Assembly: GCA_001683845.1 (NCBI GenBank)
Contig: LXQI01000022.1
Coordinates: forward strand, 40,677-76,919
Reading direction: 5' to 3'
Source of the DNA: Erythrobacter sp. ANT-B3C2
GTDB lineage: Bacteria > Pseudomonadota > Alphaproteobacteria > Sphingomonadales > Sphingomonadaceae
Length of the DNA stretch: 36,243 bases
The notes beneath the pieces are model-generated. The model had not been told where the DNA came from. It saw only the letters and a program-made list of their open reading frames with translations, and ran no database searches. This document shows positions 19,753-28,456 of the stretch, in pieces (the stretch's first letter is position 1; each line of letters opens with the position of its first letter). The position numbers and the translations under genes were made by a program.

Positions 19753-20865
19753 ATGGCCGCAATTGCAAAACCGGGTACCGGCGCATCGCGGTCGCCGATG
19801 ACCAGGCCTGAGACGCCGCCTCCGCTGCCGCCGCTCTTGCTCCGGCTGTTGATCGACCGCGAAGCGCTCATGGCAAACTGGCGAACACTCGACCGGCTGT
19901 CGGGCAGCGCCGCGACGGGCGCGGCGTTGAAGGCCGATGCCTATGGGCTCGGCGTCGATGCGGTTCTGCCGGTGCTGCGCGAAGCGGGCGCGCGGGATGT
20001 CTTCGTTGCCCATTGGTCGGAGGTTCCGGCGGTCGCGCGCCATGTCGAGCCGGCTAGCATCGCGGTGCTGCACGGCCCCGTCTCGGCCGACGAGGCCGCC
20101 TATGCGATCGCCATGGGTGTGCGCCCGGTGATCAACAGTATCGAACAGGCGCGTCTATGGCTGGAGGCGGGGGGCGGGGCGTGCGACCTGATGGTTGATA
20201 CGGGCATCAACCGCCTTGGCCTGCCCCCCGCGCTGGTGAGCGACCCGGCGATCGCCGCCCTGGAGATCGACACGTTGCACTCGCATCTCGCCTCCGCCGA
20301 CGAGCATTCGCCACAGAACGAACGCCAACGTGCGCTGTTCGCGGCGATCGCGCCAGAGGTGCAGGCCCGCCGCCGCAGCCTTGCCAACAGCGCCGGCATT
20401 GCGCTCGGCCCGGACTACGCCTTCGATCTCACCCGACCCGGTCTGGCGCTTTACGGCGGGGTACCGCGGACAGAGATGGCGGCGCATATTCGACCGGTCG
20501 TGCGGCTGCAGGCGCAGATCATCCAGTTGCGCGATCTCTCGCCGGGAGATCTGGTGGGCTACAATGCCACCTTCGTTGCCGAGCGGCCGATGCGCGCGGC
20601 CACCATCGCGCTGGGCTATGCCGATGGGTTTCTGCGCGCCTGGTCGGGCAAGGCCGTGCTGCGCCATGGCGCAGCCGAGCTGCCGCTGATCGGGCGCGTA
20701 TCGATGGACATGGTGGTGGCGGATTGCACCGCCGCACCGCAGCTCGCCCCCGGCGACTGGCTCGATGTGCCCTATCATCTGCCCACTGCCGCACGGCTCA
20801 CCGGCCTGTCGCAATATGAATTGCTGACCACGCTCGGCCGGCGTTTCGAGCGCCGCGCCTGTTGA
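19753..20865 (+). CDS. alr: Alanine racemase
   Basis: Alr converts L-alanine to D-alanine with PLP for peptidoglycan synthesis. The 370-residue product has the PLP-lysine motif GAALKADAYGLGVDAV near the N-terminus, MVDTGINRLG, SHLASADEHS, then NSAGIALGPDYAFDLTRPG. The second catalytic base, Tyr in DLVGYNATFVAE, is followed by TIALGYADGF and IGRVSMDMVVAD. A later in-frame ATG at 19798 is also plausible, since the first 15 residues are not needed for the fold. Neither start has a clear ribosome site. It sits in the radA-cvpA-scaffold run. Confidence 0.92.
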   Translation: MAAIAKPGTGASRSPMTRPETPPPLPPLLLRLLIDREALMANWRTLDRLSGSAATGAALKADAYGLGVDAVLPVLREAGARDVFVAHWSEVPAVARHVEPASIAVLHGPVSADEAAYAIAMGVRPVINSIEQARLWLEAGGGACDLMVDTGINRLGLPPALVSDPAIAALEIDTLHSHLASADEHSPQNERQRALFAAIAPEVQARRRSLANSAGIALGPDYAFDLTRPGLALYGGVPRTEMAAHIRPVVRLQAQIIQLRDLSPGDLVGYNATFVAERPMRAATIALGYADGFLRAWSGKAVLRHGAAELPLIGRVSMDMVVADCTAAPQLAPGDWLDVPYHLPTAARLTGLSQYELLTTLGRRFERRAC

Positions 20866-20938
20866 TATTGGCGACAAAATGTTGCGCGATTCATGCTGCA
20901 GCTGCTAAGCAGGCATCGAACAAGGAGTACCCCGTCGC

Positions 20939-21532
20939 ATGGCCGCTGACGACAGCAGGGGCGATCAGCCCATCGTCATCAAGAAGTACGCCAACCGGCG
21001 GCTCTACAACACCAAATCCTCAAGCTACATCACGCTGGACGACCTTTCGCGGATGACCCGCGAGGGGAAGGATTTTCAGGTGCTTGATGCCAAGATCGGC
21101 ACCGACATCACCCATTCGATCCTCACCCAGATCATCATGGAAGAAGAGGCAAGCGGCGGCGAGCAGATGCTGCCGATCAGCTTCCTGCGCCAGCTGATCT
21201 CGATGTACGGCAATTCGATGCAGGCGGTGGTGCCGCACTACCTCGAGGCGACGATGGACAATTTTCGCCTCAACCAGCGCAAGCTGCACGAAAGCTGGAC
21301 CGCCAGCGCCGGTACCGATGCCTTCGCCAAGCTGGCCGAGACGAACATGGCGATGTTCCAGGCTGCCGCCAGCGCCTTCTTGCCCGGCATCCAGCGCCCC
21401 GGCACGGCCGCGCCCACTCCAACGCCCCCCGCTTCGGCCACTCGGACCGGGCCACCGAGCAGCGGCGAGATCGATGCGCTCAAGGAGCAGATGCAGGCGA
21501 TGCAGAAGAAGCTGGACGAGCTCGGCAACTAA
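20939..21532 (+). CDS. phaR: Polyhydroxyalkanoate synthesis repressor PhaR
   Basis: PhaR binds DNA and nascent PHA granules and represses phasin and PHA genes. The 197-residue product has the PHB/PHA accumulation regulator DNA-binding domain (IVIKKYANRRLYNTKSSSYI, TLDDLSRMTREGKDFQVLDA, TDITHSILTQIIMEEE). A helical region with SFLRQLISMYGNSMQAVVPH follows, then a Pro/Ala-rich linker and a C-terminal coiled coil (EIDALKEQMQAMQKKLDEL). AGGAG lies 11 bases before the ATG. It implies carbon storage as PHA, though no phaC gene lies in the window. A weak terminator-like hairpin follows. Confidence 0.93.
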   Translation: MAADDSRGDQPIVIKKYANRRLYNTKSSSYITLDDLSRMTREGKDFQVLDAKIGTDITHSILTQIIMEEEASGGEQMLPISFLRQLISMYGNSMQAVVPHYLEATMDNFRLNQRKLHESWTASAGTDAFAKLAETNMAMFQAAASAFLPGIQRPGTAAPTPTPPASATRTGPPSSGEIDALKEQMQAMQKKLDELGN

Positions 21533-21557
21533 CCGGCGCAGGGGGCTGCCGGCTTTT
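21533..21557 (+). terminator. Possible terminator after phaR
   Basis: A 5-bp CCGGC/GCCGG stem (21533-21537 with 21548-21552) around a 10-base loop is followed by CTTTT. It starts directly after the phaR stop. The stem is short, so it is a weak candidate. Confidence 0.4.
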
Positions 21558-21645
21558 CGCGCCCTCTGTCTTCGCCCACCCCCTCGACAGTGTGCGCCCC
21601 CCGGGGCAATGCGCGGGCTTCCTTCCGTTCACCAGCGAGCCTGCC

Positions 21646-23187
21646 ATGTCCGCCATCCGCCATGCCCTGACCAACCGGCGCGAGGACGATTTCGCCGCCT
21701 GGTACCAGGAGGTCGTCTCGGCCGCCGACATGGCCGAGGAATCGGGCGTGCGCGGCTGCATGGTCATCAAGCCGTGGGGCTATGGCATCTGGGAGCGGAT
21801 GCAGCGCCTGCTCGATGCGCGGATCAAGGAAGCGGGCGTGCAGAACGCCTATTTCCCGCTGTTCATCCCCTTAAGCAATTTCGAGCGCGAGGCCGCGCAT
21901 GTCGAAGGCTTCGCCAAGGAGATGGCGGTCGTCACCCACCACCGCCTGATCGCCGATGGCAAGGGCGGGCTGATCCCCGATCCCGAGGCGAAGCTGGAGG
22001 AACCGCTGGTGGTGCGGCCGACCTCGGAAACGATCATCGGCGATGCGATGAGCCGCTGGGTGCAGAGCTGGCGCGACCTGCCGCTGCTGCTCAACCAATG
22101 GGCCAATGTGGTGCGCTGGGAGATGCGCACCCGTATGTTCCTGCGCACCGCCGAATTCCTCTGGCAAGAAGGCCACACCGCGCATGAGAATGCCGAAAAT
22201 GCCCGCGTGGAGACGATGCGCGCGCTGGAAATGTACCGCGCCTTTGCCGAGGAGGACGTCGCGCTGCCGGTGATCGTCGGCGAGAAGCCGGAGAACGAGC
22301 GATTTCCCGGCGCGGTGGAGACCTGGTCGATCGAGGCGATGATGCAGGATGGCAAGGCGCTGCAGGCCGGCACATCGCACTATCTGGGCACCAATTTCGC
22401 CACCGCCGCCAACATCCGCTTTCAGGACCGCGAAGGGAGCCAGCAGCTGGCGCATACCACCAGCTGGGGCCTTTCCACCCGCATGGTCGGCGCGCTGATC
22501 ATGACGCATGGCGATGACGACGGACTGCGCGTGCCGCCGCAGCTCGCGCCGCAGCAGGTGGTGATCCTGCCGATGCTGCGCGGCGATGATGGCGATGGCC
22601 CGCTGCTCGAATATTGCGAGGAACTGCGCGGGACGATCGCCGGCCAGCAGGCCTTTGGCGAGAAGTTGCGTGTGCTGCTCGATAGGCGGTCGGGCAAGGC
22701 GGCGGCTAAGCGCTGGGACTGGGTGCGCCGGGGTGCGCCGGTCATCGTCGAGGTCGGCCCGCGCGACCGGGAAGCGGGGAAGGTCAGCATGTTGCGGCGC
22801 GATCGCCTGTGGGGCGAGGGTGGAAAGCCCGGCTTCGAGGCGCCCACGCGCGAGGAGGCGGCGCAGGCGCTGCCGGGAATGCTGGCCGAGATCCAGTCCG
22901 GCCTGTTTGATGAAGCCGCAGTGCGCCGCTCGCGCAACATCACCCGCGACATCGACAGCTTCGATGCGCTCAGCGGATTCTTCGCCGAAGACCGCCGCTA
23001 CCCGGGCTGGGCCGAGGTGCAATGGTGCCGCCCGACCGGGCCGGCGTTGGATGCGGTGGTCGAGCGGCTGAAGGCCCTCAAGCTGACCATCCGCAACGTG
23101 CCGGTGGATGCCGAGCCAGCCGACGGTGCCTGCCTGTTCAGCGGTGCGCCTGCGACCGAGCGGATCCTCGTCGCCCGCGCCTATTGA
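21646..23187 (+). CDS. proS: Prolyl-tRNA synthetase
   Basis: ProS charges tRNA-Pro. The 513-residue product is a class II synthetase lacking the large bacterial editing insert, so it is the short archaeal/eukaryotic-like type found in some bacteria. Visible are the N-terminal DFAAWYQEVVSAADMAEESG, motif-region text PLFIPLSNFEREAAHVEGFA, PTSETIIGDAMSRWVQSWRD, the motif 2 block RWEMRTRMFLRTAEFLWQEG, and QAGTSHYLGTNFA with FQDREGSQQLAHTTSWG. An anticodon-binding domain follows (QLAPQQVVILPML). The ATG at 21646 is chosen because the protein domain begins directly there; an earlier in-frame Met at 21592 adds an unlikely leader. Confidence 0.94.
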   Translation: MSAIRHALTNRREDDFAAWYQEVVSAADMAEESGVRGCMVIKPWGYGIWERMQRLLDARIKEAGVQNAYFPLFIPLSNFEREAAHVEGFAKEMAVVTHHRLIADGKGGLIPDPEAKLEEPLVVRPTSETIIGDAMSRWVQSWRDLPLLLNQWANVVRWEMRTRMFLRTAEFLWQEGHTAHENAENARVETMRALEMYRAFAEEDVALPVIVGEKPENERFPGAVETWSIEAMMQDGKALQAGTSHYLGTNFATAANIRFQDREGSQQLAHTTSWGLSTRMVGALIMTHGDDDGLRVPPQLAPQQVVILPMLRGDDGDGPLLEYCEELRGTIAGQQAFGEKLRVLLDRRSGKAAAKRWDWVRRGAPVIVEVGPRDREAGKVSMLRRDRLWGEGGKPGFEAPTREEAAQALPGMLAEIQSGLFDEAAVRRSRNITRDIDSFDALSGFFAEDRRYPGWAEVQWCRPTGPALDAVVERLKALKLTIRNVPVDAEPADGACLFSGAPATERILVARAY

Positions 23188-23282
23188 GCGGTGGCCCGGA
23201 AGAAGGGGCGCAGAGCATGGGTGCAACCCGCCGAAACCTCGTGTAAATCGGCGTGACCGTCAGTCTCTCGAAAGGACCTTTC

Positions 23283-23636
23283 ATGTCGGCTTTAGCAAAA
23301 CTCGCCGCAGCCTGCTTGATCGCCGCAGCGCCGGTGGCCGCCTGGGCGCATCATGGCTGGAGCTCGTATGACGAGACCAAGCCGATCACGCTCTCCGGCC
23401 CGCTGCAGGAGGTGACCTGGAGCAGCCCGCACGGCAGCGCCAAGATGAACTGGCAGGGCCGCCAGTGGGACGTGGTGCTGGCCCCGGTGACCCGGATGAC
23501 CGCCCGTGGTCTCACCCTCGATTCGATCGACGAGGGCCAGCGCATCACCCTCACCGGCTATATCCGCCGCGACGGGACCCCCGAGATGCGCGTCGAGCGG
23601 ATCCGGGCGGACGGCAAGATCGTCGAGTTGCGCTGA
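23283..23636 (+). CDS. DUF6152-type exported protein
   Basis: A 117-residue periplasmic protein of unknown function. It has a signal peptide ending at AAWA, directly followed by HHGWSSYDE, the conserved start of the mature DUF6152 family. A small beta-rich OB-like domain follows, with TKPITLSGPLQEVTWSSPHG, ITLTGYIRRDGTPEMRVERI. The adjacent His pair at the mature N-terminus might bind metal; that is inference. A GAAAGGA ribosome site fixes the start. The next gene begins 3 bases after the stop, so the two form a unit. Confidence 0.8.
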   Translation: MSALAKLAAACLIAAAPVAAWAHHGWSSYDETKPITLSGPLQEVTWSSPHGSAKMNWQGRQWDVVLAPVTRMTARGLTLDSIDEGQRITLTGYIRRDGTPEMRVERIRADGKIVELR

Positions 23637-23639
23637 CTC

Positions 23640-24116
23640 ATGGAGGCCGCGCTGCTGGCCCTGGCGGGCTGGCTGGATGCGGTCGGCCTTGTCGCCTGGA
23701 CCCGCCTGTCGCCCTGGATCTATCCATGGGCGAACGTGCTCCACGTGCTCGGCGTGGTCATGCTGGTCGGCGGCATCGGCATCGTCGACCTGCGGATCGT
23801 CGGCCTGTGGCGCAGCCTGCCGCTGGGCGACCTCGCGCGCGCGCTGACGCCGGTGGCGGTGATCGGCCTAACGCTCCAGTTTGCCAGCGGGTTGGTGCTG
23901 TTCGCGGCCGATGGGCCGGCGCTCGCCGGTTCGTTCGTGTTCAAGACCAAGCTGGTGCTGATCGCGCTCGCGCTCGGGAATGCCTTCGCTTTCCGGTTCA
24001 CAGCGAGGGGCGGGCGGGATCGCTCGCCTTCGGGGCTGGCGCGGGTCTCGGCCGCGGTCTCGCTTGCTCTCTGGTTGGTGATCACCACCTTGGGGCGGCT
24101 GATCGCCTATTACTGA
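23640..24116 (+). CDS. Multi-pass membrane protein (DUF6644-like)
   Basis: A 158-residue integral membrane protein with four hydrophobic segments: PWIYPWANVLHVLGVVMLVG, GIGIVDLRIVGLWRSLPLG as a connecting loop, LTPVAVIGLTLQFASGLVLF, FKTKLVLIALALGNAFAFRF, and AAVSLALWLVITTLGRLIAY. It begins 3 bases after the DUF6152-type gene. In related genomes these two families are neighbours, suggesting a shared, unknown membrane function. The His in NVLHVLG could be a haem or metal ligand, but nothing proves it. Confidence 0.75.
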   Translation: MEAALLALAGWLDAVGLVAWTRLSPWIYPWANVLHVLGVVMLVGGIGIVDLRIVGLWRSLPLGDLARALTPVAVIGLTLQFASGLVLFAADGPALAGSFVFKTKLVLIALALGNAFAFRFTARGGRDRSPSGLARVSAAVSLALWLVITTLGRLIAYY

Positions 24117-24183
24117 CGACAGTTTTGGCGTTGGACTGAAGCACGCTTGCGCTCGCCCCTGAGCCCTCGTTAATGACTGCCGC

Positions 24184-25548
24184 ATGACACGCTTCCTTGC
24201 CGCTACGCTCTTGGCCCTGCCGCTCGCCGCCTGCGCCACCACCCAGGCTCCGATCGCCGGAAGTGCCGCGACCGCCTCCACCGGCCCCGCAACGCAAGTC
24301 TCCGCCGATCGACTGCGCGCCGATGTCGAGGCGATGGTCGGCTTCGGCACGCGCCACACGCTTTCGGAGCAGGACAGCGCCGCGCGCGGCATCGGTGCCG
24401 CCACTCGCTGGGGCGAGGGGCAGTTCCGCGCGATTTCGCGCGATTGCGGCGGGTGCCTGCAGGTCGTCACGCCCGAACGGATGATCACCGGCGCGCGCAT
24501 TCCCGAGCCCGTGCGGCTGGTGAACGTTGTCGCCATCCAGCGGGGCACCGAGCGGCCGGACGAGGTGGTGATCGTGCAAGGGCACATCGACAGCCGCGTG
24601 ACAGACGTGATGGATGCCACCAGCGACGCGCCCGGCGCCAACGACAATGCCAGCGGCACCGCGCTGGTGATCGAGGCGGCGCGCGTGCTTTCGCAGCAGC
24701 GCTACCCCACCACCATCGTCTATGCGCTGCTCTCGGGCGAGGAGCAGGGGCTGCACGGGGGCGCATTGCTGGCCGATTATGCGGCCGAGCAGGGCTGGCA
24801 GGTCAAAGCGGTGCTCAACAACGATATCGTCGGCGGCAGCTGCGGCAGCGACGGCTTGTGCGATGCACGGACCGTGCGCGTCTTCTCCGAAGGCCCCCGC
24901 GCCGATCTCGACGAGCGCACCCGTGCAGCGCAGAGCCGCAATGGTGGCGAGAACGACAGCCCCGGGCGCAACCTCTCGCGCTGGATCGACGCGCTGGCGG
25001 CGGAGGAGCCGGGCTGGCTCGACGTGCGCCAGATCTGGCGAACCGACCGGATGGGGCGGGGCGGCGACCAGATCCCGTTCCTCGCCAAGGGCTACCCCGC
25101 GGTGCGCTTCTCGGTCGCAATCGAGGATTACGAGCACCAGCATCAGGATCTGCGCACCGAAGGTGGCATCACCTATGGCGACACAATCGATGAGATGGAC
25201 TTCCCCTATCTCGCACGGGTGACGCAGCTGAACGTGCGGGCGCTCGACCGGCTCGCCCGCTCTCCGATGCCGCCCGCGCCCAATGTCGAAGCGGCGGTGC
25301 AGACCTTCACCGCGCTTGAATGGCAAGCAGTGCCGGGCGCGGCCAGCTACTCGATCTGGCGCCGCCGCACCGACCAGCCCGGATGGGAGCGATTTCGCGA
25401 GCGGATTGCCGGCACGCAGGCGCGGCTTGAGGGGGTGCGCGGGGATGATTGGCTGTTCGGCGTCAGCGCCATCTCGGCGGCGGGCGTGGAGAGCCCCGTC
25501 GCCAGCGCTGTCCCCGGCGGCGCCTTCGCCCCGCTTGTGACGGAGTAG
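24184..25548 (+). CDS. M28 family zinc aminopeptidase-like lipoprotein
   Basis: A 454-residue exported peptidase of the M28 family (aminopeptidase Y/PSMA type). It has a lipoprotein signal with lipobox LAAC near residue 18. The M28 zinc ligands are visible in order: His-Asp in VQGHIDSRVTD, Asp in GANDNASGTALV, Glu-Glu in LLSGEEQGLHG, Asp in LNNDIVGGSCG, and His in YEHQHQDLRTEGG. After about residue 360 a fibronectin type III-like module follows (FTALEWQAVPGAASYSIWRR). It probably trims peptides in the periplasm. rnr starts 21 bases downstream. Confidence 0.9.
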   Translation: MTRFLAATLLALPLAACATTQAPIAGSAATASTGPATQVSADRLRADVEAMVGFGTRHTLSEQDSAARGIGAATRWGEGQFRAISRDCGGCLQVVTPERMITGARIPEPVRLVNVVAIQRGTERPDEVVIVQGHIDSRVTDVMDATSDAPGANDNASGTALVIEAARVLSQQRYPTTIVYALLSGEEQGLHGGALLADYAAEQGWQVKAVLNNDIVGGSCGSDGLCDARTVRVFSEGPRADLDERTRAAQSRNGGENDSPGRNLSRWIDALAAEEPGWLDVRQIWRTDRMGRGGDQIPFLAKGYPAVRFSVAIEDYEHQHQDLRTEGGITYGDTIDEMDFPYLARVTQLNVRALDRLARSPMPPAPNVEAAVQTFTALEWQAVPGAASYSIWRRRTDQPGWERFRERIAGTQARLEGVRGDDWLFGVSAISAAGVESPVASAVPGGAFAPLVTE

Positions 25549-25569
25549 CCGCGCCGCCATATAGGCTGG

Positions 25570-27885
25570 ATGCCGCGCAACCCGCACAACCGGCTGCCCG
25601 AGGGCCTTCCCACCCGCGAGCAGATCCTCCACTTCATCCAGTCCTCTGATGCGTCCGCTGGTAAGCGCGAGATCGCGCGCGAGTTCGGCCTCAAGGGGCA
25701 GGAGCGCATCGCGCTCAAGGCCCTGCTGGCCGACATGGCGGAAGAGGGGCTGATCGACGGGAAGCGAAGCGCCTATCACCGGATGGGCGGGGTGCCCAAG
25801 GTGACCGTGCTGCGGGTCGTCGACATCGAGGATGGCGAGGCGATTGCCATTCCCGATAGCTGGCAGCCGGATGATGCCACCCCACCACCCCGCCTGCGGA
25901 TTGTCGAGAGCCGCAAGATGGCCGCGTTACGCACAGGCGACCGCGTTCTCGCCCGCACCGAGGAGGCGGGGAAGGGCTGGCGCGCGCATCCGATGAAGAA
26001 GCTGCCGAACCAAGCGGAATCGGTGCTCGGCGTGGTGGAGATCGATGGCGCGGGCAAGGCCTGGCTGGCGCCCGTGGACAAGCGCGTGCGCAATTCCTCT
26101 CCCATCGCCGATCTCGGCGGGGCAGAAGCCGGCCAGCTGGTGCTCGCCGAGCCGGCCGGGCGCAGCGCTCGTTCCGGGGTCAAGGTGGTCGAGGTGCTGG
26201 GCGATCCGCTAGCGCCGCGCGCGTTCTCGCTGATTGCGATCCACAAGCACGGTATCCCGCATCTTTTCCCGCAGGAGGCACTGGACGAGGCGGAGCGTGC
26301 GGCCAGGCTGCCGCTCAGCGAGGAGCACCGCGAGGATCTGCGCCACCTGCCGATCATCGCCATCGACCCGGCAGACGCGCGCGACCACGACGACGCGATC
26401 TGGGCTGAACCGCTGGAGCAGGGCGGCTGGCGCGCGGTGGTGGCCATCGCCGATGTCAGCTTCTACGTCCGGCCCGGTGGCGAACTCGACCGCGAGGCGC
26501 GCAAGCGCGGCAATTCGGTCTATTTCCCCGACCGGGTGGTGCCGATGCTGCCCGAGGTGCTGAGCGCCGATGTCTGCTCGCTGAAAGAGGGCGCAGACCG
26601 CGCGGCGATGGCCTGCCACCTGACCATCTCGCCCGAGGGGCGCGTGACCGAGTGGCGCTTCGCCCGTGCGCTGGTGCGCATCCAAGAGGTGATCGCCTAT
26701 GAGGAGGCGCAGGCGCGTACCGATAGCGGCACCGCACCCGAGCACCTGCGACACCTGTGGGATGCTTGGCGCGCGCTCAACGCGGCGCGTGAGGACCGTG
26801 ACCCGCTCGAGCTCGACCTGCCCGAGCGCCGGGTGATGCTCGACGAGCAGGGCCGCATCGCCGAGATCGCCCTGCGCGAGCGGCTCGATGCGCACCGGGT
26901 GGTGGAGGATTTCATGATCGCCGCCAACGTGGCCGCGGCCAAGGCGCTGGAAAGCAAGGCCAGCCCGGTGGTGTACCGCGTGCACGAGCCGCCCTCGCGC
27001 GAGAAGCTGGTGGCGCTGAAGGACTATTTCAATTCGATCGGCCGCAAGCTGGCGCTGGGGCAGGTGATCACGCCCGGCCTGTTCAACCGGATGATCCGCG
27101 ACGTATCCGACGCGGCCGAGAAGGCGCTGGTGATGGAGGCGGTGCTGCGCAGCCAGACTCAGGCCTATTACGGCCCTACCAATGCCGGGCATTTCGGCCT
27201 GGCGCTGGGCAGCTATGCGCATTTCACCTCTCCGATCCGCCGCTATGCCGATCTGCTGGTGCACCGCGCGCTGGTCGATGCGTTCAATTTTGAGCAGCCC
27301 GCGCCCTCCGGCGGCCTGCCGAAGAGCAGCGGCCTTTCAGAGCGCGACCGGGAGGACCTCTCCCGGATCTCGGACGCGATCAGCATAACCGAGCGCCGGG
27401 CTATGGAGGCCGAGCGCGACACGATCGACCGCTACGTTGCCGCCTGGCTTTCGGCTCGCGTGGGCGAGTTTTTCGCCACGCGGATCACCGGCGTGCAGAA
27501 GTTCGGCTTCTTCGCCACCATCGTCGGGCTCGGCGGTGACGGGTTAGTGCCGGTCTCCTCGCTGGGCCGCGAATATTTCCGCTATGACGAGGGCGCGCGG
27601 GCGCTGCTCGGCGAAGAGAGCGGTACCGCCTACAGCGTCGGGGACATGCTGCAATTGCGCCTTGCCGAGGCCAATCCGCTGACCGGCGCGCTCAAGTTCG
27701 AGGTGCCCGACAGCGATGGATCGGCGGTGGAGCCGCGGGGCGCCCGGCCGGAGAGGAAGCGGGGCTCCGCAGGCAGGGCCGGCGAAGGCAAAGCGAAGGG
27801 CGGCAAGGCAGGCGGCGGCAAGTTCGCGGCCGGCAAGCGCGGGCGCCCCGGCAATATCCGCCACCAGGGGCGGGCCAAGCGCTAG
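25570..27885 (+). CDS. rnr: Ribonuclease R
   Basis: RNase R is a processive 3'-5' hydrolytic exoribonuclease that degrades structured RNA. The 771-residue product has an N-terminal helix-turn-helix-like region (KREIAREFGLKGQERIALKA), cold-shock domains, and the RNB catalytic core with IIAIDPADARDHDDAIWAE, where the Asp residues bind metal. Downstream are VYRVHEPPSREKL, YGPTNAGHFGLALGSYAHFT, and PIRRYADLLVHRAL, followed by an S1 domain (ITGVQKFGFFATIVGLGGDG) and a Lys/Gly-rich basic tail. Its TAG shares the palindrome CTAG with the stop of the convergent usp gene. Confidence 0.95.
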   Translation: MPRNPHNRLPEGLPTREQILHFIQSSDASAGKREIAREFGLKGQERIALKALLADMAEEGLIDGKRSAYHRMGGVPKVTVLRVVDIEDGEAIAIPDSWQPDDATPPPRLRIVESRKMAALRTGDRVLARTEEAGKGWRAHPMKKLPNQAESVLGVVEIDGAGKAWLAPVDKRVRNSSPIADLGGAEAGQLVLAEPAGRSARSGVKVVEVLGDPLAPRAFSLIAIHKHGIPHLFPQEALDEAERAARLPLSEEHREDLRHLPIIAIDPADARDHDDAIWAEPLEQGGWRAVVAIADVSFYVRPGGELDREARKRGNSVYFPDRVVPMLPEVLSADVCSLKEGADRAAMACHLTISPEGRVTEWRFARALVRIQEVIAYEEAQARTDSGTAPEHLRHLWDAWRALNAAREDRDPLELDLPERRVMLDEQGRIAEIALRERLDAHRVVEDFMIAANVAAAKALESKASPVVYRVHEPPSREKLVALKDYFNSIGRKLALGQVITPGLFNRMIRDVSDAAEKALVMEAVLRSQTQAYYGPTNAGHFGLALGSYAHFTSPIRRYADLLVHRALVDAFNFEQPAPSGGLPKSSGLSERDREDLSRISDAISITERRAMEAERDTIDRYVAAWLSARVGEFFATRITGVQKFGFFATIVGLGGDGLVPVSSLGREYFRYDEGARALLGEESGTAYSVGDMLQLRLAEANPLTGALKFEVPDSDGSAVEPRGARPERKRGSAGRAGEGKAKGGKAGGGKFAAGKRGRPGNIRHQGRAKR

Positions 27886-28334
27886 CTGAGGCGGACCATG
27901 TCTTCCTCGGCCAGGCTGCCGGGGATCAGGAACACCGGGCACGGCAGTGTGCCGGCGACGGCCGAGAAGTGGGTCACCAGCGGCCCCGGGCCACCCTCCT
28001 TCGCAGCGCCCAGCACCAGCGCGGCGACCTCGGGGTGCTCCTTCAGATATTCATCGATCAGCGCCTTGCCATCCCCCACGCAGACGGTGATCGGCGGCAT
28101 TTTGCCCATTTCGGAAACCAATTCGCCAGCGGCGCTGTTGGCCAGCGCCTCGGCTCGGTCGCGCGCTTCCTGCTCAATGGTCGCCTGCACGGCGCCAAAG
28201 GCGCTGAACGCCTGCTTGGGCACAATCGCCAGCAGATGCACCGCGCCCCCGGTATCGGCGGCGCGCCGCGCGGCGAAGCGCAGGGCCCCGTGCGCCTCCT
28301 CGCTCTCGTCGATAATGACCAGATAGACGCGCAT
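27882..28334 (-). CDS. Universal stress protein (UspA family)
   Basis: A 150-residue single-domain Usp. It starts MRVYLVIIDESEEAHGALRF (first beta strand and helix), followed by GGAVHLLAIVPKQ, a long helix, then ITVCVGDGKALIDEYLKEHP and AALVLGAAKEGGPGPLVTHF with a small Gly/Ser turn like the Usp nucleotide-binding loop. Start ATG 28334 fits the family; upstream in-frame codons add no domain. A sigma70-like promoter sits just upstream. It is convergent with and overlaps rnr by 4 bases. Confidence 0.85.
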   Translation of the reverse strand: MRVYLVIIDESEEAHGALRFAARRAADTGGAVHLLAIVPKQAFSAFGAVQATIEQEARDRAEALANSAAGELVSEMGKMPPITVCVGDGKALIDEYLKEHPEVAALVLGAAKEGGPGPLVTHFSAVAGTLPCPVFLIPGSLAEEDMVRLS

Positions 28335-28357
28335 CGCCGCTCGCTCTCCCGCCGGCA

Positions 28358-28386
28358 ATTATCGGCGACTTGGGGACTGCGCGCAA
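28358..28386 (-). promoter_or_regulatory. Possible sigma70 promoter of the usp gene
   Basis: On the minus strand TTGCGC (28386-28381) and GATAAT (28363-28358) are separated by exactly 17 bases. Transcription would start about 17 bases before the usp ATG. The site lies in the 122-bp divergent gap with pdhC. Confidence 0.4.
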
Positions 28387-28456
28387 GAACCTTGCTCCGG
28401 CTTAGCAAATTGGTCAGAGACTGCGGGCCAAAGCAGACAGGATCACCATAGCCGCC

